Shown one piece after another: positions 16,548-30,301 of a DNA stretch of 64,000 nucleotides. The translations under genes were made by a program, and so were the position numbers. The notes under the pieces were generated by a model that saw only the letters and a program-made list of their open reading frames with translations, was not told the origin of the DNA and ran no database searches. The DNA lies in contig JAUIMM010000573.1 in assembly GCA_031769625.1 (NCBI GenBank), positions 2,125,001 through 2,189,000 on the forward strand, in the 5' to 3' direction. The DNA comes from Taudactylus pleione (taxonomy: Eukaryota > Chordata > Amphibia > Anura > Myobatrachidae). Every line of letters begins with the position of its first letter. The first letter of the stretch is position 1.

Positions 16548-16571
16548 GGTAATTAATGATTATTAATTACC
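16548..16571. repeat. Perfect small hairpin in subunit C (reference copy)
   Basis: GGTAATTAAT and ATTAATTACC flank a GATT loop. It is directly followed by another GGTAATT. It is conserved in every C copy. Confidence 0.8.
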
Positions 16572-17075
16572 GGTAATTCTCAGGCTAGACTTGGTCTAGG
16601 CCTGCAGAGGCACGATGATATGTTCCTGCTATACATTGATACTTAAAAAATGTCTATTTACTATGGACTATTCTACTTATGCGACACTGTGATTTGGTAG
16701 TGTCAGATATACAGTAATTCTGTTTATCTCAGGATGCAGTATATCTCAGCTGTTCACTCTCCCTGTTTTACTCCATAAATCATGCTTTTTAGTCTAAATC
16801 CCAAACAGCATTATGCTCACCTTTCCTAACCAAGAATCTTGGGGGTGGTTTTTCAATCACCTGGACTTAATGTTGGGAAAATGTGAATCTTTTGATTAGA
16901 AGGTTTGCCTCCAATGTCTAATATTTAAAGATAGATCATAGATAGATAGGTAGCTCGATCATTGATAGATAGACACTAGTTAGCTACAGTAGATTCCCCA
17001 TATATAGATAGATATAGATAGATAGATAAATAAATAGATAGATAGATAGAATGAAAAGATAGATAGATAAAAAGA

Positions 17076-17088
<13 letters not shown>

Positions 17089-17163
<75 letters not shown>
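17089..17163. repeat. GATA microsatellite at the C/A border (longest example)
   Basis: This is an uninterrupted GATA run of about 19 copies, preceded by GAATGAAAAGATAGATAG, AAAAAGAAAAG. The equivalent tract in other units is shorter by whole tetranucleotides. Confidence 0.9.
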
Positions 17164-17164
<1 letters not shown>

Positions 17165-19581
17165 CAGACACTAGTTCTTTGGTACTTATGACTCGTCTTT
17201 TGCTGTGTTGCTAATTATCATGCCTTGCGTTGCATTTGTTGCTAGTTGTGTGAGCACGTGGTAGGGAATATAGAATGTAAGCTCCACTGCGGCTGGGACT
17301 AAAGTGAATGGCCAAATAATTCTCTGTAAAGCGCTGTGGAATATATGTGCGCTATATAAAAAACTGGTAATAAATACTAATAAATAATTAGGTATAGATG
17401 CGTCCACATACAGTACATCTATCCTCCATGTGCTTTGAGATGTGTTACAAATAATGGGTGAGTACAATGTGACTCTGTAGCACTGAGCATCTTTCCAGGT
17501 GACTTTTTCCATTAAAATGTGTCTTATTTGCAAAGTGATGCGATTAGGACGCAAAAGCAGCTTATACTGATTAAAATGATATACGGCCTGCCTACTGTAT
17601 AATCTGTATGCGACTGAGCTGTATCTGCATACGATATGCAACTTTACAGTGTCACAGCTGCTGACACTGTAATGTAGCATTTTGCAGCACCCGCACACAG
17701 AACATAGGCATGCCACATAACATTTTATTCAGCATTAGCTGCTTGTCCATCCTATTTTCCATTGCTTTGCAAATAGGACACATTTTAAGGATATAATTTG
17801 CACGAAAAGGTGCTCAGTTCTGTAGTGTCGTGCCACGGTATAACTCTACTAGATGGCCTGTTTAACGTGCAGGGAGGCTATGTGTATGTGAACACATCTG
17901 TAGGTTACCCATATATAGATAGATATAGAGATAGATAGATAGATCGATCGATAGGTAGGTAGGTAGACAGTTAGATATGCAGACTCTAGTTCTTTGGTAC
18001 TTATAACTTGTCTATTGCTGTGTTGCTAATTATCATGCCTTGCGTTGCATTTGTTGCTAGTTGCGTGAGCATGTGGTAGGGAATATAGAGTGTAAGCTCC
18101 ACTGGGGCAGGGACTACAGTGAATGGCCAAATTTTTATCTGTAAAGTGCTGCGGAATATATGTGCGCTATATAAAAGCCTGGTAATAAATACTAATAAAT
18201 AATTAGGTACAGATGCGTCCACATACAGTACATCTATCCTCCATGTGTTTTGAGATATGTGTTACAAATAATGGGTGAGTACAATGTGACTCTGTAGCAC
18301 AGGGCATCTTTCCAGGTGACTTTTTCCATTAAAATGTGTCTTATTTGCAAAGTGATGCGAGTAGGATGCAAAAGCAGCTTATAGTGATTAGAATGATATA
18401 CGGCATGCCTACTGTATTTTCTGTGTGCAACTGAGCTGTATCTGCATGCGATATGCAACTTTACAGTGTCACAGCTGCTGACACTGTAACGTAGCATTTT
18501 GCATGCAGATATAGCCACAGTCGCACACAGAACATACTGTAGGCTTGCCACATATAATTTTAATCAGCATAAGCTGCTTGTCCATCCTATTTGCATCACT
18601 TTGCGAATAAAATGCAGTTGAAGGGAAAATGTTTCACAGAAAGATGCTCAGCGGTACCGATTCGTGCCACGGTATAACACATCTAGAAGGGCTGTTGAAC
18701 GCGCAGGAAGGCTAGATGTTTGTGAACACATCTGTTGATTGCCCATATATAGATAGATATAGAGATAGAGAGTAAGGTAGCTAGATATAGTGCAAATTCA
18801 CCCTGCCAACAAGGACAGGCCCAACTGAGATATATTTGCATGTATAGTGTATAGCAAGAACATGTTATCGCGCCTCCCAATATGTTTTTTCCAGGTGGGC
18901 CTTTTCCATCAATCAAAATGTGAGGTCAACATCTAAACAAACTACATCGCTGGACTTTTGTGAGGTCTCCTTGATTCCAGACTTCTACTCATGGCAACAA
19001 TCAAAGATGAACCACCGAAGAAGGAGACCCTGAACAGGTAATTAATGATTATTAATTACCGGTAATTCTCAGGCTAGACTTGGTCTAGGCCTGCAGAGGC
19101 ACGATGATATGTTCCTGCTATACATTGATACTTAAAAAATGTCTATTTACTATGGACTATTCTACTTATGCGACACTGTGATTTGGTAGTGTCAGATATA
19201 CAGTAATTCTGTTTATCTCAGGATGCAGTATATCTCAGCTGTTCACTCTCCCTGTTTTACTCCATAAATCATGCTTTTTAGTCTAAATCCCAAACAGCAT
19301 TATGCTCACCTTTCCTAACCAAGAATCTTGGGGGTGGTTTTTCAATCACCTGGACTTAATGTTGGGAAAATGTGAATCTTTTGATTAGAAGGTTTGCCTC
19401 CAATGTCTAATATTTAAAGATAGATCATAGATAGATAGGTAGCTCGATTATTGATAGATAGACACTAGTTAGCTACAGTAGATTCCCCATATATAGATAG
19501 ATATAGAGAGATAGATAGATAGATAAATAAATAGATAGATAGATAGAATGAAAAGATAGATAGATAAAAAGAAAAGATAGC

Positions 19582-19613
<32 letters not shown>
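17165..19613. repeat. Satellite unit 2 (2449 bp)
   Basis: This is the shortest unit. A-to-B spacing is 815 bp. It has GGGACTAAAGTG in A, a private GGTATAGATGCG change, B starting GCAGACTCTAGTTC with TTTTTATCTG, and GATTATTG before a short C-end tract that begins GATAGCTAGATAG. Confidence 0.92.
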
Positions 19614-22034
19614 CAGACACTAGTTCTTTGGTACTTATGACTCGTCTTTTGCTGTGTTGCTAATTATCATGCCTTGCGTTGCATTTGTTGCTAGTTGTGT
19701 GAGCACGTGGTAGGGAATATAGAATGTAAGCTCCACTGCGGCTGAGACTAAATTGAATGGCCAAATAATTCTCTGTAAAGCGCTGTGGAATATATGTGCG
19801 CTATATAAAAAACTGGTAATAAATACTAATAAATAATTAGGTACAGATGCGTCCACATACAGTACATCTATCCTCCATGTGCTTTGAGATGTGTTACAAA
19901 TAATGGGTGAGTACAATGTGACTCTGTAGCACTGAGCATCTTTCCAGGTGACTTTTTCCATTAAAATGTGTCTTATTTGCAAAGTGATGCGATTAGGACG
20001 CAAAAGCAGCTTATACTGATTAAAATGATATACGGCCTGCCTACTGTATAATCTGTATGCGACTGAGCTGTATCTGCATACGATATGCAACTTTACAGTG
20101 TCACAGCTGCTGACACTGTAATGTAGCATTTTGCAGCACCCGCACACAGAACATAGGCATGCCACATAACATTTTATTCAGCATTAGCTGCTTGTCCATC
20201 CTATTTTCCATTGCTTTGCAAATAGGACACATTTTAAGGATATAATTTGCACGAAAAGGTGCTCAGTTCTGTAGTGTCGTGCCACGGTATAACTCTACTA
20301 GATGGCCTGTTTAACGTGCAGGGAGGCTATGTGTATGTGAACACATCTGTAGGTTACCCATATATAGATAGATATAGAGATAGATAGATAGATCGATCGA
20401 TAGGTAGGTAGGTAGACAGTTAGATATGCAGACTCTAGTTCTTTGGTACTTATAACTTGTCTATTGCTGTGTTGCTAATTATCATGCCTTGCGTTGCATT
20501 TGTTGCTAGTTGCGTGAGCATGTGGTAGGGAATATAGAGTGTAAGCTCCACTGGGGCAGGGACTACAGTGAATGGCCAAATTTTTATCTGTAAAGTGCTG
20601 CGGAATATATGTGCGCTATATAAAAGCCTGGTAATAAATACTAATAAATAATTAGGTACAGATGCGTCCACATACAGTACATCTATCCTCCATGTGTTTT
20701 GAGATATGTGTTACAAATAATGGGTGAGTACAATGTGACTCTGTAGCACAGGGCATCTTTCCAGGTGACTTTTTCCATTAAAATGTGTCTTATTTGCAAA
20801 GTGATGCGAGTAGGATGCAAAAGCAGCTTATAGTGATTAGAATGATATACGGCATGCCTACTGTATTTTCTGTGTGCAACTGAGCTGTATCTGCATGCGA
20901 TATGCAACTTTACAGTGTCACAGCTGCTGACACTGTAACGTAGCATTTTGCATGCAGATATAGCCACAGTCGCACACAGAACATACTGTAGGCTTGCCAC
21001 ATATAATTTTAATCAGCATAAGCTGCTTGTCCATCCTATTTGCATCACTTTGCGAATAAAATGCAGTTGAAGGGAAAATGTTTCACAGAAAGATGCTCAG
21101 CGGTACCGATTCGTGCCACGGTATAACACATCTAGAAGGGCTGTTGAACGCGCAGGAAGGCTAGATGTTTGTGAACACATCTGTTGATTGCCCATATATA
21201 GATAGATATAGAGATAGAGAGTAAGGTAGCTAGATATAGTGCAAATTCACCCTGCCAACAAGGACAGGCCCAACTGAGATATATTTGCATGTATAGTGTA
21301 TAGCAAGAACATGTTATCGCGCCTCCCAATATGTTTTTTCCAGGTGGGCCTTTTCCATCAATCAAAATGTGAGGTCAACATCTAAACAAACTACATCGCT
21401 GGACTTTTGTGAGGTCTCCTTGATTCCAGACTTCTACTCATGGCAACAATCAAAGATGAACCACCGAAGAAGGAGACCCTGAACAGGTAATTAATGATTA
21501 TTAATTACCGGTAATTCTCAGGCTAGACTTGGTCTAGGCCTGCAGAGGCACGATGATATGTTCCTGCTATACATTGATACTTAAAAAATGTCTATTTACT
21601 ATGGACTATTCTACTTATGCGACACTGTGATTTGGTAGTGTCAGATATACAGTAATTCTGTTTATCTCAGGATGCAGTATATCTCAGCTGTTCACTCTCC
21701 CTGTTTTACTCCATAAATCATGCTTTTTAGTCTAAATCCCAAACAGCATTATGCTCACCTTTCCTAACCAAGAATCTTGGGGGTGGTTTTTCAATCACCT
21801 GGACTTAATGTTGGGAAAATGTGAATCTTTTGATTAGAAGGTTTGCCTCCAATGTCTAATATTTAAAGATAGATCATAGATAGATAGGTAGCTCGATTAT
21901 TGATAGATAGACACTAGTTAGCTACAGTAGATTCCCCATATATAGATAGATATAGAGAGATAGATAGATAGATAAATAAATAGATAGATAGATAGAATGA
22001 AAAGATAGATAGATAAAAAGAAAAGATAGCTAGC

Positions 22035-22090
<56 letters not shown>
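19614..22090. repeat. Satellite unit 3 (2477 bp)
   Basis: A-to-B is 815 bp. It has GAGACTAAATT in A, the GCAGACTCTAG B start, TTTTTATCTG, and GATTATTG at the C end. It is nearly identical to units 4 and 5. The C-end tract begins GATAGCTAGCTAG. Confidence 0.92.
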
Positions 22091-24507
22091 CAGACACTAG
22101 TTCTTTGGTACTTATGACTCGTCTTTTGCTGTGTTGCTAATTATCATGCCTTGCGTTGCATTTGTTGCTAGTTGTGTGAGCACGTGGTAGGGAATATAGA
22201 ATGTAAGCTCCACTGCGGCTGAGACTAAATTGAATGGCCAAATAATTCTCTGTAAAGCGCTGTGGAATATATGTGCGCTATATAAAAAACTGGTAATAAA
22301 TACTAATAAATAATTAGGTACAGATGCGTCCACATACAGTACATCTATCCTCCATGTGCTTTGAGATGTGTTACAAATAATGGGTGAGTACAATGTGACT
22401 CTGTAGCACTGAGCATCTTTCCAGGTGACTTTTTCCATTAAAATGTGTCTTATTTGCAAAGTGATGCGATTAGGACGCAAAAGCAGCTTATACTGATTAA
22501 AATGATATACGGCCTGCCTACTGTATAATCTGTATGCGACTGAGCTGTATCTGCATACGATATGCAACTTTACAGTGTCACAGCTGCTGACACTGTAATG
22601 TAGCATTTTGCAGCACCCGCACACAGAACATAGGCATGCCACATAACATTTTATTCAGCATTAGCTGCTTGTCCATCCTATTTTCCATTGCTTTGCAAAT
22701 AGGACACATTTTAAGGATATAATTTGCACGAAAAGGTGCTCAGTTCTGTAGTGTCGTGCCACGGTATAACTCTACTAGATGGCCTGTTTAACGTGCAGGG
22801 AGGCTATGTGTATGTGAACACATCTGTAGGTTACCCATATATAGATAGATATAGAGATAGATAGATAGATCGATCGATAGGTAGGTAGGTAGACAGTTAG
22901 ATATGCAGACTCTAGTTCTTTGGTACTTATAACTTGTCTATTGCTGTGTTGCTAATTATCATGCCTTGCGTTGCATTTGTTGCTAGTTGCGTGAGCATGT
23001 GGTAGGGAATATAGAGTGTAAGCTCCACTGGGGCAGGGACTACAGTGAATGGCCAAATTTTTATCTGTAAAGTGCTGCGGAATATATGTGCGCTATATAA
23101 AAGCCTGGTAATAAATACTAATAAATAATTAGGTACAGATGCGTCCACATACAGTACATCTATCCTCCATGTGTTTTGAGATATGTGTTACAAATAATGG
23201 GTGAGTACAATGTGACTCTGTAGCACAGGGCATCTTTCCAGGTGACTTTTTCCATTAAAATGTGTCTTATTTGCAAAGTGATGCGAGTAGGATGGAAAAG
23301 CAGCTTATACTGATTAGAATGATATACGGCATGCCTACTGTATTTTCTGTGTGCAACTGAGCTGTATCTGCATGCGATATGCAACTTTACAGTGTCACAG
23401 CTGCTGACACTGTAACGTAGCATTTTGCATGCAGATATAGCCACAGTCGCACACAGAACATACTGTAGGCTTGCCACATATAATTTTAATCAGCATAAGC
23501 TGCTTGTCCATCCTATTTGCATCACTTTGCGAATAAAATGCAGTTGAAGGGAAAATGTTTCACAGAAAGATGCTCAGCGGTACCGATTCGTGCCACGGTA
23601 TAACACATCTAGAAGGGCTGTTGAACGCGCAGGAAGGCTAGATGTTTGTGAACACATCTGTTGATTGCCCATATATAGATAGATATAGAGATAGAGAGTA
23701 AGGTAGCTAGATATAGTGCAAATTCACCCTGCCAACAAGGACAGGCCCAACTGAGATATATTTGCATGTATAGTGTATAGCAAGAACATGTTATCGCGCC
23801 TCCCAATATGTTTTTTCCAGGTGGGCCTTTTCCATCAATCAAAATGTGAGGTCAACATCTAAACAAACTACATCGCTGGACTTTTGTGAGGTCTCCTTGA
23901 TTCCAGACTTCTACTCATGGCAACAATCAAAGATGAACCACCGAAGAAGGAGACCCTGAACAGGTAATTAATGATTATTAATTACCGGTAATTCTCAGGC
24001 TAGACTTGGTCTAGGCCTGCAGAGGCACGATGATATGTTCCTGCTATACATTGATACTTAAAAAATGTCTATTTACTATGGACTATTCTACTTATGCGAC
24101 ACTGTGATTTGGTAGTGTCAGATATACAGTAATTCTGTTTATCTCAGGATGCAGTATATCTCAGCTGTTCACTCTCCCTGTTTTACTCCATAAATCATGC
24201 TTTTTAGTCTAAATCCCAAACAGCATTATGCTCACCTTTCCTAACCAAGAATCTTGGGGGTGGTTTTTCAATCACCTGGACTTAATGTTGGGAAAATGTG
24301 AATCTTTTGATTAGAAGGTTTGCCTCCAATGTCTAATATTTAAAGATAGATCATAGATAGATAGGTAGCTCGATTATTGATAGATAGACACTAGTTAGCT
24401 ACAGTAGATTCCCCATATATAGATAGATATAGAGAGATAGATAGATAGATAAATAAATAGATAGATAGATAGAATGAAAAGATAGATAGATAAAAAGAAA
24501 AGATAGC

Positions 24508-24567
<60 letters not shown>
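22091..24567. repeat. Satellite unit 4 (2477 bp)
   Basis: A-to-B is 815 bp, with the same A and B variants as unit 3. B carries GTAGGATGGAAAAGCAGC and TTATACTGATTAG, variants otherwise seen in the edge copies and unit 11. Confidence 0.92.
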
Positions 24568-26967
24568 CAGACACTAGTTCTTTGGTACTTATGACTCGTC
24601 TTTTGCTGTGTTGCTAATTATCATGCCTTGCGTTGCATTTGTTGCTAGTTGTGTGAGCACGTGGTAGGGAATATAGAATGTAAGCTCCACTGCGGCTGAG
24701 ACTAAATTGAATGGCCAAATAATTCTCTGTAAAGCGCTGTGGAATATATGTGCGCTATATAAAAAACTGGTAATAAATACTAATAAATAATTAGGTACAG
24801 ATGCGTCCACATACAGTACATCTATCCTCCATGTGCTTTGAGATGTGTTACAAATAATGGGTGAGTACAATGTGACTCTGTAGCACTGAGCATCTTTCCA
24901 GGTGACTTTTTCCATTAAAATGTGTCTTATTTGCAAAGTGATGCGATTAGGACGCAAAAGCAGCTTATACTGATTAAAATGATATACGGCCTGCCTACTG
25001 TATAATCTGTATGCGACTGAGCTGTATCTGCATACGATATGCAACTTTACAGTGTCACAGCTGCTGACACTGTAATGTAGCATTTTGCAGCACCCGCACA
25101 CAGAACATAGGCATGCCACATAACATTTTATTCAGCATTAGCTGCTTGTCCATCCTATTTTCCATTGCTTTGCAAATAGGACACATTTTAAGGATATAAT
25201 TTGCACGAAAAGGTGCTCAGTTCTGTAGTGTCGTGCCACGGTATAACTCTACTAGATGGCCTGTTTAACGTGCAGGGAGGCTATGTGTATGTGAACACAT
25301 CTGTAGGTTACCCATATATAGATAGATATAGAGATAGATAGATAGATCGATCGATAGGTAGGTAGGTAGACAGTTAGATATGCAGACTCTAGTTCTTTGG
25401 TACTTATAACTTGTCTATTGCTGTGTTGCTAATTATCATGCCTTGCGTTGCATTTGTTGCTAGTTGCGTGAGCATGTGGTAGGGAATATAGAGTGTAAGC
25501 TCCACTGGGGCAGGGACTACAGTGAATGGCCAAATTTTTATCTGTAAAGTGCTGCAGAATATATGTGCGCTATATAAAAGCCTGGTAATAAATACTAATA
25601 AATAATTAGGTACAGATGCGTCCACATACAGTACATCTATCCTCCATGTGTTTTGAGATATGTGTTACAAATAATGGGTGAGTACAATGTGACTCTGTAG
25701 CACAGGGCATCTTTCCAGGTGACTTTTTCCATTAAAATGTGTCTTATTTGCAAAGTGATGCGAGTAGGATGGAAAAGCAGCTTATAGTGATTAGAATGAT
25801 ATACGGCATGCCTACTGTATTTTCTGTGTGCAACTGAGCTGTATCTGCATGCGATATGCAACTTTACAGTGTCACAGCTGCTGACACTGTAACGTAGCAT
25901 TTTGCATGCAGATATAGCCACAGTCGCACACAGAACATACTGTAGGCTTGCCACATATAATTTTAATCAGCATAAGCTGCTTGTCCATCCTATTTGCATC
26001 ACTTTGCGAATAAAATGCAGTTGAAGGGAAAATGTTTCACAGAAAGATGCTCAGCGGTACCGATTCGTGCCACGGTATAACACATCTAGAAGGGCTGTTG
26101 AACGCGCAGGAAGGCTAGATGTTTGTGAACACATCTGTTGATTGCCCATATATAGATAGATATAGAGATAGAGAGTAAGGTAGCTAGATATAGTGCAAAT
26201 TCACCCTGCCAACAAGGACAGGCCCAACTGAGATATATTTGCATGTATAGTGTATAGCAAGAACATGTTATCGCGCCTCCCAATATGTTTTTTCCAGGTG
26301 GGCCTTTTCCATCAATCAAAATGTGAGGTCAACATCTAAACAAACTACATCGCTGGACTTTTGTGAGGTCTCCTTGATTCCAGACTTCTACTCATGGCAA
26401 CAATCAAAGATGAACCACCGAAGAAGGAGACCCTGAACAGGTAATTAATGATTATTAATTACCGGTAATTCTCAGGCTAGACTTGGTCTAGGCCTGCAGA
26501 GGCACGATGATATGTTCCTGCTATACATTGATACTTAAAAAATGTCTATTTACTATGGACTATTCTACTTATGCGACACTGTGATTTGGTAGTGTCAGAT
26601 ATACAGTAATTCTGTTTATCTCAGGATGCAGTATATCTCAGCTGTTCACTCTCCCTGTTTTACTCCATAAATCATGCTTTTTAGTCTAAATCCCAAACAG
26701 CATTATGCTCACCTTTCCTAACCAAGAATCTTGGGGGTGGTTTTTCAATCACCTGGACTTAATGTTGGGAAAATGTGAATCTTTTGATTAGAAGGTTTGC
26801 CTCCAATGTCTAATATTTAAAGATAGATCATAGATAGATAGGTAGCTCGATCATTGATAGATAGACACTAGTTAGCTACAGTAGATTCCCCATATATAGA
26901 TAGATATAGATAGATAGATAAATAAATAGATAGATAGATAGAATGAAAAGATAGATAGATAAAAAGA

Positions 26968-27048
<81 letters not shown>
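24568..27048. repeat. Satellite unit 5 (2481 bp)
   Basis: A-to-B is 815 bp. A is of the unit 3 type. B has a private GTGCTGCAGAATATATG change and mixes GGATGGAAAAGC with TTATAGTGATTAG. It switches to GATCATTG at the C end, a change of haplotype within the unit. Confidence 0.92.
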
Positions 27049-29456
27049 CAGACACTAGTTCTTTGGTACTTATGACTCGTCTTTTGCTGTGTTGCTAATT
27101 ATCATGCCTTGCGTTGCATTTGTTGCTAGTTGTGTGAGCACGTGGTAGGGAATATAGAATGTAAGCTCCACTGCGGCTGGGACTAAAGTGAATGGCCAAA
27201 TAATTCTCTGTAAAGCGCTGTGGAATATATGTGCGCTATATAAAAAACTGGTAATAAATACTAATAAATAATTAGGTACAGATGCGTCCACATACAGTAC
27301 ATCTATCCTCCATGTGCTTTGAGATGTGTTACAAATAATGGGTGAGTACAATGTGACTCTGTAGCACTGAGCATCTTTCCAGGTGACTTTTTCCATTAAA
27401 ATGTGTCTTATTTGCAAAGTGATGCGATTAGGACGCAAAAGCAGCTTATACTGATTAAAATGATATACGGCCTGCCTACTGTATAATCTGTATGCGACTG
27501 AGCTGTATCTGCATACGATATGCAACTTTACAGTGTCACAGCTGCTGACACTGTAATGTAGCATTTTGCAGCACCCGCACACAGAACATAGGCATGCCAC
27601 ATAACATTTTATTCAGCATTAGCTGCTTGTCCATCCTATTTTCCATTGCTTTGCAAATAGGACACATTTTAAGGATATAATTTGCACGAAAAGGTGCTCA
27701 GTTCTGTAGTGTCGTGCCACGGTATAACTCTACTAGATGGCCTGTTTAACGTGCAGGGAGGCTATGTGTATGTGAACACATCTGTAGGTTACCCATATAT
27801 AGATAGATATAGAGATAGATAGATAGATAGATAGATCGATCGGTCGGTAGGTAGGTAGACAGTTAGATATGCAGACACTAGTTCTTTGGTACTTATAACT
27901 TGTCTATTGCTGTGTTGCTAATTATCATGCCTTGCGTTGCATTTGTTGCTAGTTGCGTGAGCATGTGGTAGGGAATATAGAGTGTAAGCTCCACTGGGGC
28001 AGGGACTACAGTGAATGGCCAAATTTTTCTCTGTAAAGTGCTGCGGAATATATGTGCGCTATATAAAAGCCTGGTAATAAATACTAATAAATAATTAGGT
28101 ACAGATGCGTCCACATACAGTACATCTATCCTCCATGTGTTTTGAGATATGTGTTACAAATAATGGGTGAGTACAATGTGACTCTGTAGCACAGGGCATC
28201 TTTCCAGGTGACTTTTTCCATTAAAATGTGTCTTATTTGCAAAGTGATGCGAGTAGGATGCAAAAGCAGCTTATAGTGATTAGAATGATATACGGCATGC
28301 CTACTGTATTTTCTGTGTGCAACTGAGCTGTATCTGCATGCGATATGCAACTTTACAGTGTCACAGCTGCTGACACTGTAACGTAGCATTTTGCATGCAG
28401 ATATAGCCACAGTCGCACACAGAACATACTGTAGGCTTGCCACATATAATTTTAATCAGCATAAGCTGCTTGTCCATCCTATTTGCATCACTTTGCGAAT
28501 AAAATGCAGTTGAAGGGAAAATGTTTCACAGAAAGATGCTCAGCGGTACCGATTCGTGCCACGGTATAACACATCTAGAAGGGCTGTTGAACGCGCAGGA
28601 AGGCTAGATGTTTGTGAACACATCTGTTGATTGCCCATATATAGATAGATATAGAGATAGAGAGTAAGGTAGCTAGATATAGTGCAAATTCACCCTGCCA
28701 ACAAGGACAGGCCCAACTGAGATATATTTGCATGTATAGTGTATAGCAAGAACATGTTATCGCGCCTCCCAATATGTTTTTTCCAGGTGGGCCTTTTCCA
28801 TCAATCAAAATGTGAGGTCAACATCTAAACAAACTACATCGCTGGACTTTTGTGAGGTCTCCTTGATTCCAGACTTCTACTCATGGCAACAATCAAAGAT
28901 GAACCACCGAAGAAGGAGACCCTGAACAGGTAATTAATGATTATTAATTACCGGTAATTCTCAGGCTAGACTTGGTCTAGGCCTGCAGAGGCACGATGAT
29001 ATGTTCCTGCTATACATTGATACTTAAAAAATGTCTATTTACTATGGACTATTCTACTTATGCGACACTGTGATTTGGTAGTGTCAGATATACAGTAATT
29101 CTGTTTATCTCAGGATGCAGTATATCTCAGCTGTTCACTCTCCCTGTTTTACTCCATAAATCATGCTTTTTAGTCTAAATCCCAAACAGCATTATGCTCA
29201 CCTTTCCTAACCAAGAATCTTGGGGGTGGTTTTTCAATCACCTGGACTTAATGTTGGGAAAATGTGAATCTTTTGATTAGAAGGTTTGCCTCCAATGTCT
29301 AATATTTAAAGATAGATCATAGATAGATAGGTAGCTCGATCATTGATAGATAGACACTAGTTAGCTACAGTAGATTCCCCATATATAGATAGATATAGAT
29401 AGATAGATAAATAAATAGATAGATAGATAGAATGAAAAGATAGATAGATAAAAAGA

Positions 29457-29505
<49 letters not shown>
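27049..29505. repeat. Satellite unit 6 (2457 bp)
   Basis: A-to-B is 823 bp, with GGGACTAAAGTG in A, the GATCGATCGGTCGG ladder, a CAGACACTAG B start with TTTTTCTCTG, and GATCATTG at the C end. Confidence 0.92.
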
Positions 29506-30269
29506 CAGACACTAGTTCTTTGGTACTTATGACTCGTCTTTTGCTGTGTTGCTAATTATCATGCCTTGCGTTGCATTTGTTGCTAGTTGTGTGAGCACGT
29601 GGTAGGGAATATAGAATGTAAGCTCCACTGCGGCTGGGACTAAAGTGAATGGCCAAATAATTCTCTGTAAAGCGCTGTGGAATATATGTGCGCTATATAA
29701 AAAACTGGTAATAAATACTAATAAATAATTAGGTACAGATGCGTCCACATACAGTACATCTATCCTCCATGTGCTTTGAGATGTGTTACAAATAATGGGT
29801 GAGTACAATGTGACTCTGTAGCACTGAGCATCTTTCCAGGTGACTTTTTCCATTAAAATGTGTCTTATTTGCAAAGTGATGCGATTAGGACGCAAAAGCA
29901 GCTTATACTGATTAAAATGATATACGGCCTGCCTACTGTATAATCTGTATGCGACTGAGCTGTATCTGCATACGATATGCAACTTTACAGTGTCACAGCT
30001 GCTGACACTGTAATGTAGCATTTTGCAGCACCCGCACACAGAACATAGGCATGCCACATAACATTTTATTCAGCATTAGCTGCTTGTCCATCCTATTTTC
30101 CATTGCTTTGCAAATAGGACACATTTTAAGGATATAATTTGCACGAAAAGGTGCTCAGTTCTGTAGTGTCGTGCCACGGTATAACTCTACTAGATGGCCT
30201 GTTTAACGTGCAGGGAGGCTATGTGTATGTGAACACATCTGTAGGTTACCCATATATAGATAGATATAG

Positions 30270-30301
<32 letters not shown>

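Larger units (their letters stand above)
14644..17164. repeat. Satellite unit 1 (2521 bp)
   Basis: This is the longest unit. A-to-B spacing is 847 bp. It has the GAGACTAAATT variant in A, the GATCGATCGGTCGG ladder at the A/B border, and a C-end GATA run of about 19 tetranucleotides (17089-17163). Confidence 0.92.
16289..17164. repeat. Subunit C (reference copy, unit 1)
   Basis: Apart from its GATA-rich tail it is unrelated to A and B. It contains a perfect 10-bp-arm hairpin (16548-16571), a conserved non-repetitive core, and then GATAGATCATAGATAG, CCCCATATATAGATAGA and the long terminal GATA tract. No gene or known element was recognised. Confidence 0.8.

Noticed and set aside
16980..17171. 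Open frame with a YLSI repeat peptide
   Set aside because: It is a direct translation of the GATA microsatellite.
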